Under the pieces are notes generated by a model. The model made no database searches and was not told the DNA's origin. It worked only from the letters and a program-made list of their open reading frames with translations. Positions 36,000 through 45,731 of a stretch of DNA of 64,000 nucleotides are shown here, in pieces. Numbering within the stretch: the stretch's first letter is position 1; each line of letters opens with the position of its first letter. This DNA comes from Ostrinia nubilalis (lineage: Eukaryota > Arthropoda > Insecta > Lepidoptera > Crambidae): assembly GCF_963855985.1 (NCBI RefSeq), contig NC_087106.1, positions 5,067,001 through 5,131,000 on the forward strand, in the 5' to 3' direction. Position numbers and translations under genes: made by a program.

Positions 36000-36480
36000 A
36001 ATTTGGGCTGGTGCGTGGCTCCTCGCCGGGCCGGGGTACCGAGAGTCACGGCCAAGGTCGGTCGCGCAGCCGCCCGCCCGCCCCGCCCGCCCGAGTCGAT
36101 AGCACGCGCTCATTGAGCACCCACACAGACAGGCGCGGTACAGTGTTGCCACTTCAGATTTTTTTTTTACCCCGATGTTTGGTAAATTTACCCTAAATTA
36201 GGCACATTTATATTTTTTACTTTTTTTAAATAAAAACCAATCAATTTATGTCTATTCTCAGAGGAAGACGTATTCAATCAATCAAAAATTTGTTTGTAAG
36301 GAGTGTTATACATTCTCTAAAATTTTCCTGTATATTTATTTTACCCTAAAAGTAAGTAATTTGCTACCGTAAAAATACCCTAAATTTAGGGTAAAATACC
36401 CTAAGGTGGGGACACTGGCGCGGTATTTAGCCGGGACCGGGACTCGGGACACACCTAGCGATTCATGAAAGCCTCGCTAG
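36000..36480. promoter_or_regulatory. GC-rich CpG island, split by a hAT MITE
   Basis: About 36010-36140 and 36418-36480 are strongly GC-rich (CGCCGGGCCGGGGTACCG, then GCCGCCCGCCCGCCCCGC, then GGGACCGGGACTCGGGAC) and would be continuous without the inserted MITE. In an AT-rich moth genome such an island often marks a promoter or 5' exon. No supported gene start is visible, so the role is an inference. Confidence 0.35.
36133..36425. mobile_element. hAT-type MITE with 8-bp target duplication
   Basis: The body 36141-36417 (277 bp) begins CAGTGTTGCCAC and ends GGTGGGGACACTG, an inverted pair beginning CAGTG as in many hAT elements. GCGCGGTA is duplicated on both sides (36133-36140 and 36418-36425). 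Subterminal TACCC/ACCCTAAA motifs are repeated toward the right end. There is no coding capacity. Confidence 0.9.
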
Positions 36481-36534
36481 GCTAAAATAAGAGATTGTTT
36501 TGAGTCAATATTAGGGCGGAGCCTGGCTGTTTTC

Positions 36535-36732
36535 ATTTCATATTTTAAGGTAAAATTATTCAAGTGTTCCAAGAATATGATCTCAGAATAATTTTCAAGA
36601 GAAAAGTATACATAACTAGGCAGATATGTACCACCTAGCTAGACTGCATAATATCTACATTTGATTTCATGTTTTAAAGTAAAATTATTCAAGTGTTCCA
36701 AGAATATGATCTCAGAATAATTTTCAAGAGAA
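36535..36732 (+). repeat. Direct duplication, 129-bp spacing
   Basis: ATTCAAGTGTTCCAAGAATA and the following ~30 bp occur at about 36557 and 36686. The copies (36535-36602 and 36664-36732) are nearly identical and 129 bp apart, and ATCTACATTTGAT flanks the second copy on both sides. This looks like a recent tandem duplication. Confidence 0.8.
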
Positions 36733-37147
36733 GACATAATAGGTATCTACATTTGATACCACCATGTCGCGTTAGTCAAATAGCTTTTTGTGGTTTTTGG
36801 GATATCAAAGAGTGGTGTCAACAATAAGGTGTTACTTCAATTAAAGGTTCACATAGAACCAAATATAACTATGCAAAACGTGAATAAAACAGAAAACCAA
36901 TATCCCATAGTACTTGCACGAGAGATAATGCTATCACAAGTGTATACTATTCAGACATATCGGGCGAACGATAAGAGATAAAAACAGTTTGTTTGCGAAC
37001 GGTGCGCGAATGTGGTGTGCTCTGTATGATAACGAGTATGAGCATAGTGTGCTAAGCCAACAATAAATGGAAGACTGAAGTTGAACCACATAACATGATA
37101 GGTATACTATTGCCTTTTCGCTATGCAGTTAGCCTAGGCGCAGACCA

Positions 37148-37292
37148 CCGACTTTTAGTCGGCCGATAGTTAGACCCGATTTTAATTTGTATGAAGAATC
37201 GGCCGATTCGCAAATCGGTGTAATGTGCGCAATTTCATACATGTCCATACTGATTAACAGCCCGACCCAACTATCGGCCAACTAAAAGTCGA
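37148..37292. mobile_element. TIR MITE (CGACTTTTAGTCGGCC ends)
   Basis: The left arm CGACTTTTAGTCGGCCGATA pairs with the right arm TATCGGCCAACTAAAAGTCG. A further CGGCCGATTCG...CGAATCGG-like match lies in the middle. The ~145-bp body has no coding frame. Confidence 0.75.
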
Positions 37293-38352
37293 TGTCGACT
37301 AGACTAAAAGGGTTGTAAAGATATACATCCATGCATATACGGATCCATAGAAAAGGATAAGTATCTTATTTTGGAAAAGGAAAAAAAGACAAATGTATTA
37401 TGTAAGAACGTAAGAAGGAGAATAATAAAACAAAAACTGACGCAACGGACAAACATAACACAATTTGAACATTACCTTTCTTTAGAGATAATTTCCGTTT
37501 ACCAGGAGCACGTTTGGGAAATTCGCTTTTACTAGTAAAGGGCCTGACTATAACTCGTTTAGGAGCTAAGGCTTTTAAAGGGTGTTAAGACAACACCTAT
37601 AACGCGGTACAGGTCGAACGGAAGCATTAGTTGGGCAATGCCTACTGGCCAGCCATCTAGCTGAGGCGGCACGATCAGTTTCACCTCTAGATCAATGCCT
37701 AGCTGAGGCAAATATAAATTTTCACAAGAACACATTTTTCAGAGTGGACAGACAAGAATAAATCGATAGCATAAAGGTCAGTCGCAAGTATAACTTTAGA
37801 TCAGGACTTTGATCAGATATTATATCGACTCGTTTTGCAAAGCTACATGCCTACATGTGTTAATTTGAATAGAAATCGATTTAAAGTAGTTGCTCCATAA
37901 AACATTCATGCGAGCGGAGCTAAAACATGGCAAATGGTGGTAAAAAATAGACGGGTCAGCATTAATATTAATCCTGAATGACGCACTTTGCCAACTTCAC
38001 CAGTCACCTCGTTGTATACATTAATGTTTTCCGAAACATATTTTCCATGCGGCCTAGGGGATTATCATCTTTTTTCAAGAAATTCAGAGAACAAAAGTTT
38101 CATAATCGGAAACACTAAAAATATCAGTTTCAATGTACCACCAAAATCAAAGTGAGTACGTAAAACAAAACGAACAACATACGGACTTGTCTAATTTTTT
38201 ATTATGCAAAAAATAACACTAGATTTCGCCTGTCGCTTGGGCTGATGTTTTTTTTTAATTCATTCCGCGAGGAGGTTGAGGCCGCAGGCTAAGGTCATAT
38301 ACCAATACAGTCTATTATTGAATGGAATCCTGATTAGCTTTTAGTATATGAC
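37293..38352. other. no gene recognised
   Basis: Unassigned AT-rich DNA. Confidence 0.4.
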
Positions 38353-38502
38353 CGTGGAAGACGTAGCGAGGGCAGGCCTCCTACTAGGTGGACCGACGAT
38401 CTGGTAAAGGTCGCGGGAGCCTGGATGCGGGCAGCGCAGGACCGTTCATTGTGGAAAACCTTGGGGGAGGCCTTTGTCCAGCAGTGGACGTCATTTGGCT
38501 GA
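38353..38502 (+). pseudogene. RTE retrotransposon C-terminal fragment
   Basis: An uninterrupted frame of about 50 codons reads GRPPTRWTDDLVKVAG, WMRAAQDRSLWKTLG, EAFVQQWTSFG and then a stop. This is the conserved C-terminal end of lepidopteran RTE elements. Everything upstream, including the catalytic domains, is missing, so it is a dead 5'-truncated copy. The usual ATG-repeat tail is also absent. Confidence 0.8.
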
Positions 38503-38862
38503 AACGAACGATATGACCGTGACAAAAAGAAAAAGAAAACTACTAGGCACCAAAGAGCCACCGCCCTGGTGTAAACAAACCTGGACGTCCCTATAACGTT
38601 AATTGACTCTTCCTTCCTTATTAAAATGTTGTACAATTACATAATCTAGCACCGAGAGCCTTTGTTCTCTACCGTCTCAAAAGCTTTTAATGAAAAAACC
38701 CACCAAATAAACGAAAGCAATCCCGAATATTGATCTTGGTAACAAACAGATAGTAAGCGTATCATTATCCAAGTTCGATCATCAGGCGCCATTTCAAGTC
38801 GTTAGAAGCACTGCCGGTAATCCTATCGTTTTCAAAGAGTCGTTTGCTGGGGGTACAGTCAG

Positions 38863-38943
38863 GGTACAGACTACTTTGGTGCAAAAGGGGCTCTATTACC
38901 ACTACATAAGATACTACAGTTGAGCTTAATGTACCGTCTGTAC
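38863..38943 (-). mobile_element. CAGCACATCA TIR MITE, copy 10
   Basis: GGTACAGACTACTTTGGTGC at the left, then ACTACATAAGATACTACAGT and AGCTTAATGTACCGTCTGTA. The left TIR is eroded. Confidence 0.6.
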
Positions 38944-39979
38944 ACCGCCACCCCGTCTATGGGGCGCGGTCGCCATTGAGAAACCTGGATAGCTATTTTT
39001 GTTCAGCTACGTGAAATGAAAAGCAATTTTAACTGCTGTATAAAAGGGTATTTATAAAGGATGTCTAGGATCAAAGGACTAATGGTCGTTTGAATGTAGC
39101 TACTAAAAGTATGAATCAATTGGACTCAACTAAATCAAGTTTTCTCTCAATAGTTATTACTTTCAAAGAGGGTGAAGCCGCTAGCTGTTTCAGATTCACT
39201 ATACATATTATGCATGTTTTTGGCATCCACTTCATTATCCTGAATGGAATGTAATATCTAGGTAGTTGGTAATATTTATCTAGCGATAACACCGCCCACA
39301 TTCCATAATCTGTGTTTTGTAACACCTGAGGTTCATTAAGCTTCAGCCAACGCAACTAAACTATATTTCCCAAACATGATACATAGAGCTGTACGTAGAG
39401 TTCCATTTAAAACACCGTAACTTCGTCTCATATAAGACTGCTTCTTAGCTCAAACTTTAAATTCAACTCCAGACATTTCCACAGAGAATTAAGTAGCAGA
39501 ACGGGAAGGCAGATTTATTACTGGCAAAGGTTGCGCCAACTCCTCAGACAATAAAAAGGAAAGCGCATCGTGTTGTAAAAAAATCAGAACTTATCGCATT
39601 CCCGTCTACATAACGATAAAAAGCGTTATTTGGGCTCTCCCTCCTGCAGCCATTTCACCAGACTCCTATTAAGCGTAGTTAGGCCCTGCGCTCACTAACA
39701 ACACAGTGGAATTTTAGCCCTGGGTTGCACCATTTTACTTTTACTATAACAAACGTCAAGTCAGTCAAACTACATACAAAAACACCCGTTAAGCTGATGC
39801 AACTCATCCTAAGTGACGAAACTGCGATGATTATTACTTCGAACCTGCGGAAAGTTTTCGTATAAAATCCACTCCATGACTATTACAATTAAAACATGAA
39901 CAATATCATAACTTTTAAGGCACTATGCTACTCTACTTGTCCTTAAAATAGTAAGTTCAATTTGCGCCAGGCCTTACAG
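38944..39979. other. no gene recognised
   Basis: Unassigned AT-rich DNA. Confidence 0.4.
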
Positions 39980-40120
39980 TTCATTCTGCAGGCCGGGTTG
40001 GGGCCCTGCGGGGGCCACCCCGGGCCTCCATTGAGCGGGTCCCGGGCTCAAGCGTCTATTTTTAGGGCCCGGGTGGCCCGGGTTGACGTCACGCCCTACC
40101 CTCGCCCCCCAGCGGCATAT
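39980..40120. promoter_or_regulatory. GC-rich island with CRE-like site
   Basis: GGGTTGGGGCCCTGCGGGGG and GGGCCCGGGTGGCCCGGG, then TTGACGTCAC at about 40083, in AT-rich surroundings. It could be a promoter or repeat-derived; no gene is supported on either side. Confidence 0.3.
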
Positions 40121-40397
40121 CACAAGGATGACTGCGAATGTTCAGCTGCTCCTCGCTCGTTGATGGAATGGAAAAATTGGTATTGCGTGTAATTGCCGTG
40201 TTTCGTTGGTGATACCATGTTTTTTCCATCTGACGGCGTCGAGCGCACGCGCTAAGCACACAGTGTGTTATGGCGCTATTTGCGAAGCGCGTGTAAATTG
40301 GAAATTTTACGGATATCTACGTATATTGCGTTCCTGTACTTTCATGCTGGTATTCATGATAGCATATCAGTTTTGAAGGGTAAGTTTTATGGTTTTC

Positions 40398-40792
40398 AAC
40401 CGACTTCAAAAAAGGAGGAGGTTCTCAATTCGACCCGTATGTTTTTTTTTTTTTTGTATGTTTGTTACGCGATAACTCCGCCAATTATGAACCGATTTGA
40501 ACAAATCTTTTTTCGGCGTATAGGTGATACCTCAAGGGTGGTCCCATTTAAATTTAATAATAAAAAAAACAACCCCCAAGGGTGGAAAATTGGGGATGAA
40601 CTTTTTTATACGCAATATCTCCGCCGATTATAAACCAATTTGAACGATTATTTTTTTGTTGAATAGGTATTATCAAAAGGGTGGTTTCATGCGAATTTGA
40701 AGAAAATATTTCACCCCCAAGGGTGGAAAATTGGGGATGAACTTTTTTATACGCAATTTCTCCGCCGATTATGAACCAATTTTTTTTGGTCT
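40398..40792 (+). mobile_element. AACCGACTTC element with internal tandem repeats, copy 1
   Basis: It begins AACCGACTTCAAAAAAGGAG. A unit containing CCCCCAAGGGTGGAAAATTG recurs 141 bp apart, and ATACGCAAT-TCTCCGCCGAT recurs three times. It is close to a copy at 51521-51922 that has a complete matching right end. Here the right end is replaced by a different segment leading to the palindrome at 40883. The 122-codon frame from 40265 crosses into this repeat and is not a gene. Confidence 0.75.
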
Positions 40793-40882
40793 CAGTGTAC
40801 TGCCTACCTTCAGTGGTAACATCAAGGTAATAATTAGTTAACTAAAAAGCAAGAAATAAGTAAAATTTTATAAAAAAAATAT

Positions 40883-41159
40883 AACCGACTCCAAAAAACC
40901 TACACTAAAACGTAGAAAAACAATTACTAATTACCTACTTATTTATTAGGACGAATTATTAATATTTATGTAGGTATACCATGATTGATACTTTTGGAGT
41001 CGGTGCAGGCAAACTTTACATGTTTCATAATCTTGGCACCGACTCCAGAAGTATCAATCATGGTATACCTACATAAATATTAATAATTCGTCCTAATAAA
41101 TAAGTAGGTAATTAGTAATTATTTTTCTACGTTTTAGTGTAGGTTTTTTGGAGTCGGTT
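40883..41159. mobile_element. 124-bp near-perfect inverted repeat (two head-to-head AACCGACTCC units)
   Basis: The left arm 40883-41006 and right arm 41036-41159 are inverted copies with 2 differences in 124, separated by a 29-nt loop. Each arm itself starts AACCGACTCCAAAA and ends TTTTGGAGTCGGTGC (TTCTGGAG in the right arm), so each looks like a complete small TIR element. Together they form a long hairpin. The outer ends resemble the AACCGACTTC terminus at 40398, which suggests the whole 40398-41159 segment may be one composite element. Confidence 0.9.
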
Positions 41160-41588
41160 TTATTTTTTTCTATTGATTAATACTGATATTTAGCCGCTCG
41201 GTGTTCTGGGGAAAAAAAAATTAAGAAGCATTTTGTCGATTTCAATAGTTTTTGATTATCATTTTCTTTAAAAACCTAACAATAACACCTTGTTAACCTC
41301 CGAGCAATAAAGCGTAATCGACCGATGTTTGTCTTTCAAGTAAATATTGAACAGTGTTCATGTTGATAGTAGTATCACATCGTCAACGTATTTACGTCAC
41401 TATAGTATTATTGTTTGCAGACTTTATGTACTTATATGTATCATACATACATGTATACATTATAGTGTAGATATCAGAAAATAAAATTTTATGTGCCACT
41501 TAATGGACAAATGAGATAATATGGTTGCATGGAAATCACATGATCAATTTAAAAATACAATAAATTAATAAAACTAACAAAACGATAT
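41160..41588. other. no gene recognised
   Basis: AT-rich sequence leading up to the LTR element. Confidence 0.4.
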
Positions 41589-41592
41589 TTAC

Positions 41593-41839
41593 TGTTAATT
41601 ATGAAAAATCTAAAACGTTAAAATAACGGTATCGTTGTGGCTAATGAGATGCTGTCATAGTGACATTGACGATACGTCAATGTCACGCTAGCATCAAACG
41701 TCAGAATAGAGGGACGCGCGGAGACGACTCCGCGCGCTTTTGTACTAAGTGATGAATTGTATCTAAAATAAGGCAATATACTGTGAAAGTTAAGTATCCA
41801 GTGTTTTATTTATGAGAATAGATCTACCGGCCTCTAATA
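41593..41839 (+). repeat. 5' LTR
   Basis: It contains two strong hairpins: GTGACATTGACG / CGTCAATGTCAC with a 3-nt loop (about 41661-41687), and GCGCGGAG / CTCCGCGC with a 4-nt loop (about 41717-41736) followed by CTTTT. These may shape RNA ends or regulate transcription. Sequence apparently identical to the 3' LTR. Confidence 0.85.
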
Positions 41840-41967
41840 GTTCAGAAGTGAGATCTGAAACCTATGATAGTAACGTGATTTCAAAGTGTTCCAGGTGACC
41901 AATGTTTCGTGTTATTTGTCACGAATGTTAACACAAAACGCCCACGATTCTATGATTATAATTGAAT

Positions 41968-42098
41968 ATGATGAAGAGAGAATATCAAGGAAACCACGCT
42001 GACAAATGTGTGAGATGCAGAAAAGTATTTAAGTACGAGAAATGATGGACGCAAATTATGAAGATACTCCCTCCGTAACTTGGCTTGTGGTCACGTAA
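41968..42098 (+). other. Two tiny ATGA-overlapping frames ending at a splice-donor-like site
   Basis: A 25-codon frame (41968-42045) contains DKCVRCRKVFKYEK, with a C-x2-C pair. Its stop overlaps the start of an 18-codon frame (42042-42098) in ATGATGG. The second frame ends where GTAAGT (42095-42100) forms a consensus splice donor. A polypyrimidine-AG acceptor lies at 44045. This may be a 5' exon of captured sequence or chance. Confidence 0.25.
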
Positions 42099-43210
42099 GT
42101 GGTGAACAATTTGACTAACGATGGCCCCAGAGCAGGTACGATTTATTATTATTATCGATTATTCCAACAGCAACAATATTAACACATTTCCTTTTTGAGT
42201 AAAATAATGCATGGAAGTGAATTATGCAACAAATGTTATAGGTATTGTCAGCCTTTACTGATAATGCCAGGAATGTGTGTGAAAGCTATGGTATGTGCTC
42301 ACTTTAATTGCAATGCCTAATAAACTATTTTAGTAAAGTAAATTTAATTGAACGGTGTTCATTTGTTCATGTTTACATTCTGCGAAGAATAACCTGTTGA
42401 GATTTAAAATCTTTAAAGAATAGAAAGAATATGGTCAGATTAATTAAAATAAGTTTGGTAATCATGCCCGAGTAACCTCTTGGCATTATTTTGGAGAAGA
42501 ATTAATAATTAGTTTTATTCAAGTAAATTGAAGCTAAGGTCTGTGTTGTGTAAACCAGTTTTAGTATCATGATGTTTCTTTCTTGATGTTGAGCACTATA
42601 AGATGAGATAAAATCTATTAATTAGCTTAATTTGTAAATTGAAATTAAGTAAAGCAGCCAGTTATGCCGTTGAACATGTGGTGTATTTTTGGTACTCTTA
42701 TAGTGATTGATACTTCAATTATTGGGAAACATAATTATTATTATGTTACATGATGCCATATTTTGAGTAAAGACAATGTTAATATTGAACTTTTCCAACT
42801 TATCAATTAATTTCTGCTGCCAGTAGTGATTTGGGTTGTATCACTAAAATTTAAAATTAGTGTGAGTGACCAAAATTTATCCAATTATGATATTACATAA
42901 AAGATATAGAATGTGGTACATTTAACTTAAAGGGTATTCTTGTGTACCAGTCATTATTGTTGGTTATTCTCACATGGTGAAAATGATTTTAATCTTGAGG
43001 TTATTTGTTAGCTGGTTAATAAAAAGGTTATTGGTTGTAGCATGTTGTGTGTGCATATTTTTAGATTTGACTTGAGTTTTAGATGTGGTGACTTATCTGT
43101 CTGCGGGTTGGCCCTGTGGTGAGCAAATCAGTCAAGCACAATACCAGAGTGAAGCTTAACACTGAGCAAGGGTACTCCACATAAGTGATTTGGAGTTGGA
43201 CAGAAGGTAA

Positions 43211-43293
43211 TGCAATACAAAAGGCATCAGCTGTGATATTTGGTGAGTGAAAATGCAATACAGAAGGAATCAGCTGTGATATGTGGTGAGTTG
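43211..43293 (+). repeat. 43-bp tandem duplication
   Basis: TGCAATACAAAAGGCATCAG at 43211 and TGCAATACAGAAGGAATCAG at 43254 begin two tandem units, both with TCAGCTGTGATAT and TGGTGAGT. It lies inside the LTR element. Confidence 0.7.
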
Positions 43294-44045
43294 AACTAAT
43301 GTTTTATTGCAAGGGTTGGGCTGAGACTAGCAGTGCCACTGCGGCTTGGTTGTTTAACTGTGCTTATTCTTGTCATTGGCATGAAATTGCATACAAATAA
43401 CTTGAGTGTGAACAGATTTGAATAATTAATTAGCTACAGTCTACTGCTAGACTTTAGAACTTCCCAACTGCCGCTAGCAGCCTTAAACAAAAAGTTATTT
43501 AAAGTACTTGGGTATTTCTTGTGAATGCTTTGAGGATGGTAACTTCATTGAAGTATTTGCAATTGTGCTGTTACCTAAGATAATAACAAGAAGTTTATTT
43601 TGATAAAGTTGCACTTGTGTGGAGCAACTTGGTGTTCACCCAAACACAATGTTAAGCATCAATATGTTTCACTTGCATTGTTTTGTTGTCAGTGATGATA
43701 TAAGTAGTTGTGTTATTCATCTTAATATTTTGATAATGTGGTTATGGGAATGGTTTGAAAATAATAATAATAATGTATATGATGTACTTGTTGATCATAC
43801 ACTAGTGGACATTGTCATGAAGCTGGGCGGACATTGTCATTCTGCGTGAGATGTCCTGATATCTGTGTGAGGAGAACATGTGGCATGACATGACAAACTA
43901 TGTGGAATGGCCTAATCTGTGTTGGTTTAAAGTGAAAATGTTCAAAGAACCCTAACTAATCCCATAAATCATTTAGGATGATGACATTAGATGTACTGTA
44001 TGATGGTGTATAGATGTACTGTATGATGATTTCTTGTGTCAGCAG

Positions 44046-44253
44046 AGCCGAAAGTAGTCAGCGTGCAAAGGTGCGTGGAGTGCAGCGCGCCTAGCGGCGC
44101 CAGCTGCAGGTGCCCGCGCGTGGGCGGCGGTGGCGGCTCAAGCGCGGCGGGCCGCAGCGGCGCGACAGCCAGCTCGGTGCAGAGCGGCGTGGCGCGCGGC
44201 GCGGCCGGCACGCGGCTGCTCCTGCGGCGTGTCCAGCGGGTGCCACAAGCTGT
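44046..44253 (+). other. GC-rich exon-like segment inside the LTR element
   Basis: TTTCTTGTGTCAGCAG, a good splice acceptor, is followed by about 200 bp of strongly GC-rich sequence with an open frame (from 44036) reading VQRCVECSAPSGASCRCPR and then Gly/Ala/Ser-rich sequence. Codon third positions are GC-rich, as in many lepidopteran exons and unlike the rest of the element. The frame runs on into the minisatellite. I do not recognise the protein. Capture of a host exon is an inference. Confidence 0.4.
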
Positions 44254-44540
44254 GTGGTGTGGGACATGTCGTGACAGGCTGGTTGCGACATGTCGTGACA
44301 ATCTGTGTGGAACATGTCAAGCTGTGTGGAACATGTCAAGCTGTGTGGAACAAGTCATAATAATCTGTGTGGGACATGTCGTGACAAGCTGGTTGCGACA
44401 TGTCGTGATAATCTGTGTGGGACATGTCGTGACAAGCTGGTTGCGACATGTCGTGATAATCTGTGTGGGACATGTCGTGACAGGCTGGTTGCGACATGTC
44501 GTGACAATCTGTGTGGAACATGTCATGACAAGTTGTGGTC
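44254..44540 (+). repeat. 48-bp coding-frame minisatellite
   Basis: The unit alternates GTGTGGGACATGTCGTGACA and GGTTGCGACATGTCGTGATA blocks of 24 bp each. Three full 48-bp units plus shorter variants are present. Because 24 and 48 are multiples of three, several frames stay open on both strands, for example CGTCRDKLVATCRDNL on the plus strand. These overlapping frames are a by-product of the repeat. Confidence 0.85.
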
Positions 44541-45002
44541 ATGATGAGTAACGGCGTCAACGGCTCGAGCGCGGAGGGCCGCAGGCCGCAGCAGCGCGTT
44601 CTGCGCGCGCGCTTCGGGCAGCAGCGCGGTCAGCGCTGGTGCTTCGCGCAGCAGCGCGTACAGCGCGGGCGCTTCGGGCAGCAGCGCGTTCTGCGCGCGT
44701 GCATCGGGCAGCAGCAGCGCGGTCAGCGCGCGTGCATCGGGCAGCAGCAGCGCGGTCAGCGCGCGTGCTTCGGGCAGCAGCAGCGCGGTAAGCGCCAGCA
44801 ACGGCTCGCGCTCGGCGCGCAGCAGGTCGCGCGCCAGCGAGTGCGCGGGCAGGCGGTGCAGCCGGGCGAGTCGGCGCGTCACGAGCGGCGCAGGCGCGGC
44901 GAGCGCTGCGTGGTGCGCGGCGCGCATGAGCCAGGGCACGTTGTGGGCGCCTATGAGCGCGTTCACGGTGGTGCGAATGGTGGTGGAGATGGCAGAGTGG
45001 AC
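44523..45002 (-). other. Antisense GC-rich exon-like segment with 30/33-bp repeats
   Basis: On the minus strand, GCATCTTGCTAG (acceptor-like, ending near 45003) is followed by an open frame reading TTVNALIGAHNVPWLMRAAH and later VTRRLARLHRLPAHSLARDL, then a 10-11-residue repeat of the LTALLLPEAR type (30/33-bp units, about 44605-44800), ending at 44523. The first ~75 residues are non-repetitive and protein-like, with GC-rich third codon positions. This looks like part of a host gene in antisense to the element. I cannot name the family. The long plus-strand frame 44535-45053 is its shadow. Confidence 0.4.
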
Positions 45003-45449
45003 CTAGCAAGATGCACAGCTGGATCCCAATACGAGGCGTCAAGTGTGCTATGAGTAGAGTAGACCTTCGAGGGCGAAGGAAATGTAGGATGGCCGAACTG
45101 TTAATTATGAAAAATCTAAAACGTTAAAATAACGGTATCGTTGTGGCTAATGAGATGCTGTCATAGTGACATTGACGATACGTCAATGTCACGCTAGCAT
45201 CAAACGTCAGAATAGAGGGACGCGCGGAGACGACTCCGCGCGCTTTTGTACTAAGTGATGAATTGTATCTAGGGTTTCTGATTTCTCGACCTATTTTTTT
45301 TCTCGAGTTTCGGGAATTCTCGAGGCCAAAGTCTCGAGTTTTCTCGGGTCTCGAGTCGTTTAATTAAAATTTTTGAAATCGATTGAAATTTGCTACAAAC
45401 ACAGGTTTTTTTAAATCTAATATACAAAAAAACAAAAACCCAACTACGT

Positions 45450-45731
45450 AAAAATGAACTGAAAAGATAGGAACAAGACAAAGTGTTCACAAATGCAGTC
45501 GGAGGCATCAATGACTATTTTTTGTTTGTTGGTGATAAGTAGTGGGTGATAAGCCATGTGGTGACGGCAGAATAGAATACATTTGTCACCAACCCCTACT
45601 CTTCCCGCGGAGGAGGCTCATAGTCCAGCAGTGGACTGTAAATGGCTGTTGATGATGATGATGATAAGTGTTTGATGCTTCCGACTGCATTTGTGAACAC
45701 TGTCTTGTTTTTATCTTCTCAGTTCATTTTT
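45450..45731. repeat. Inner inverted repeat of the hAT-type element
   Basis: AACAAGACAAAGTGTTCACA, then AATGCAGTCGGAGGCATCA, within 45450-45510 is inverted at 45672-45731 (TGATGCTTCCGACTGCATTT, then GTGAACACTGTCTTG). Arms are about 60 bp with several mismatches. The loop contains the retroposon at 45550-45663. Confidence 0.75.
45550..45663 (+). mobile_element. RTE-tailed short retroposon, internally short copy
   Basis: It begins GCCATGTGGTGACGGCAGAA, then CAACCCCTACTCTTCCCGCGG joins directly to GAGGAGGCTCATAGTCCAGC, CAGTGGACTGTAAATGGCTG and a GATGATGATGATGAT tail. The 5' and 3' parts equal the longer copy at 53846-54103, but about 140 bp of the middle is missing. GATAAGT near both ends may be the target duplication. 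Confidence 0.7.

Noticed and set aside
35771..36196. 141-codon frame
   Set aside because: It reads through the CpG-rich island into an inserted hAT MITE, so it cannot be an original coding unit.
44036..45053. Six or more long overlapping frames on both strands
   Set aside because: Most are forced open by tandem repeats with units that are multiples of three. Only the segments next to the splice-acceptor-like sites were kept as exon-like.
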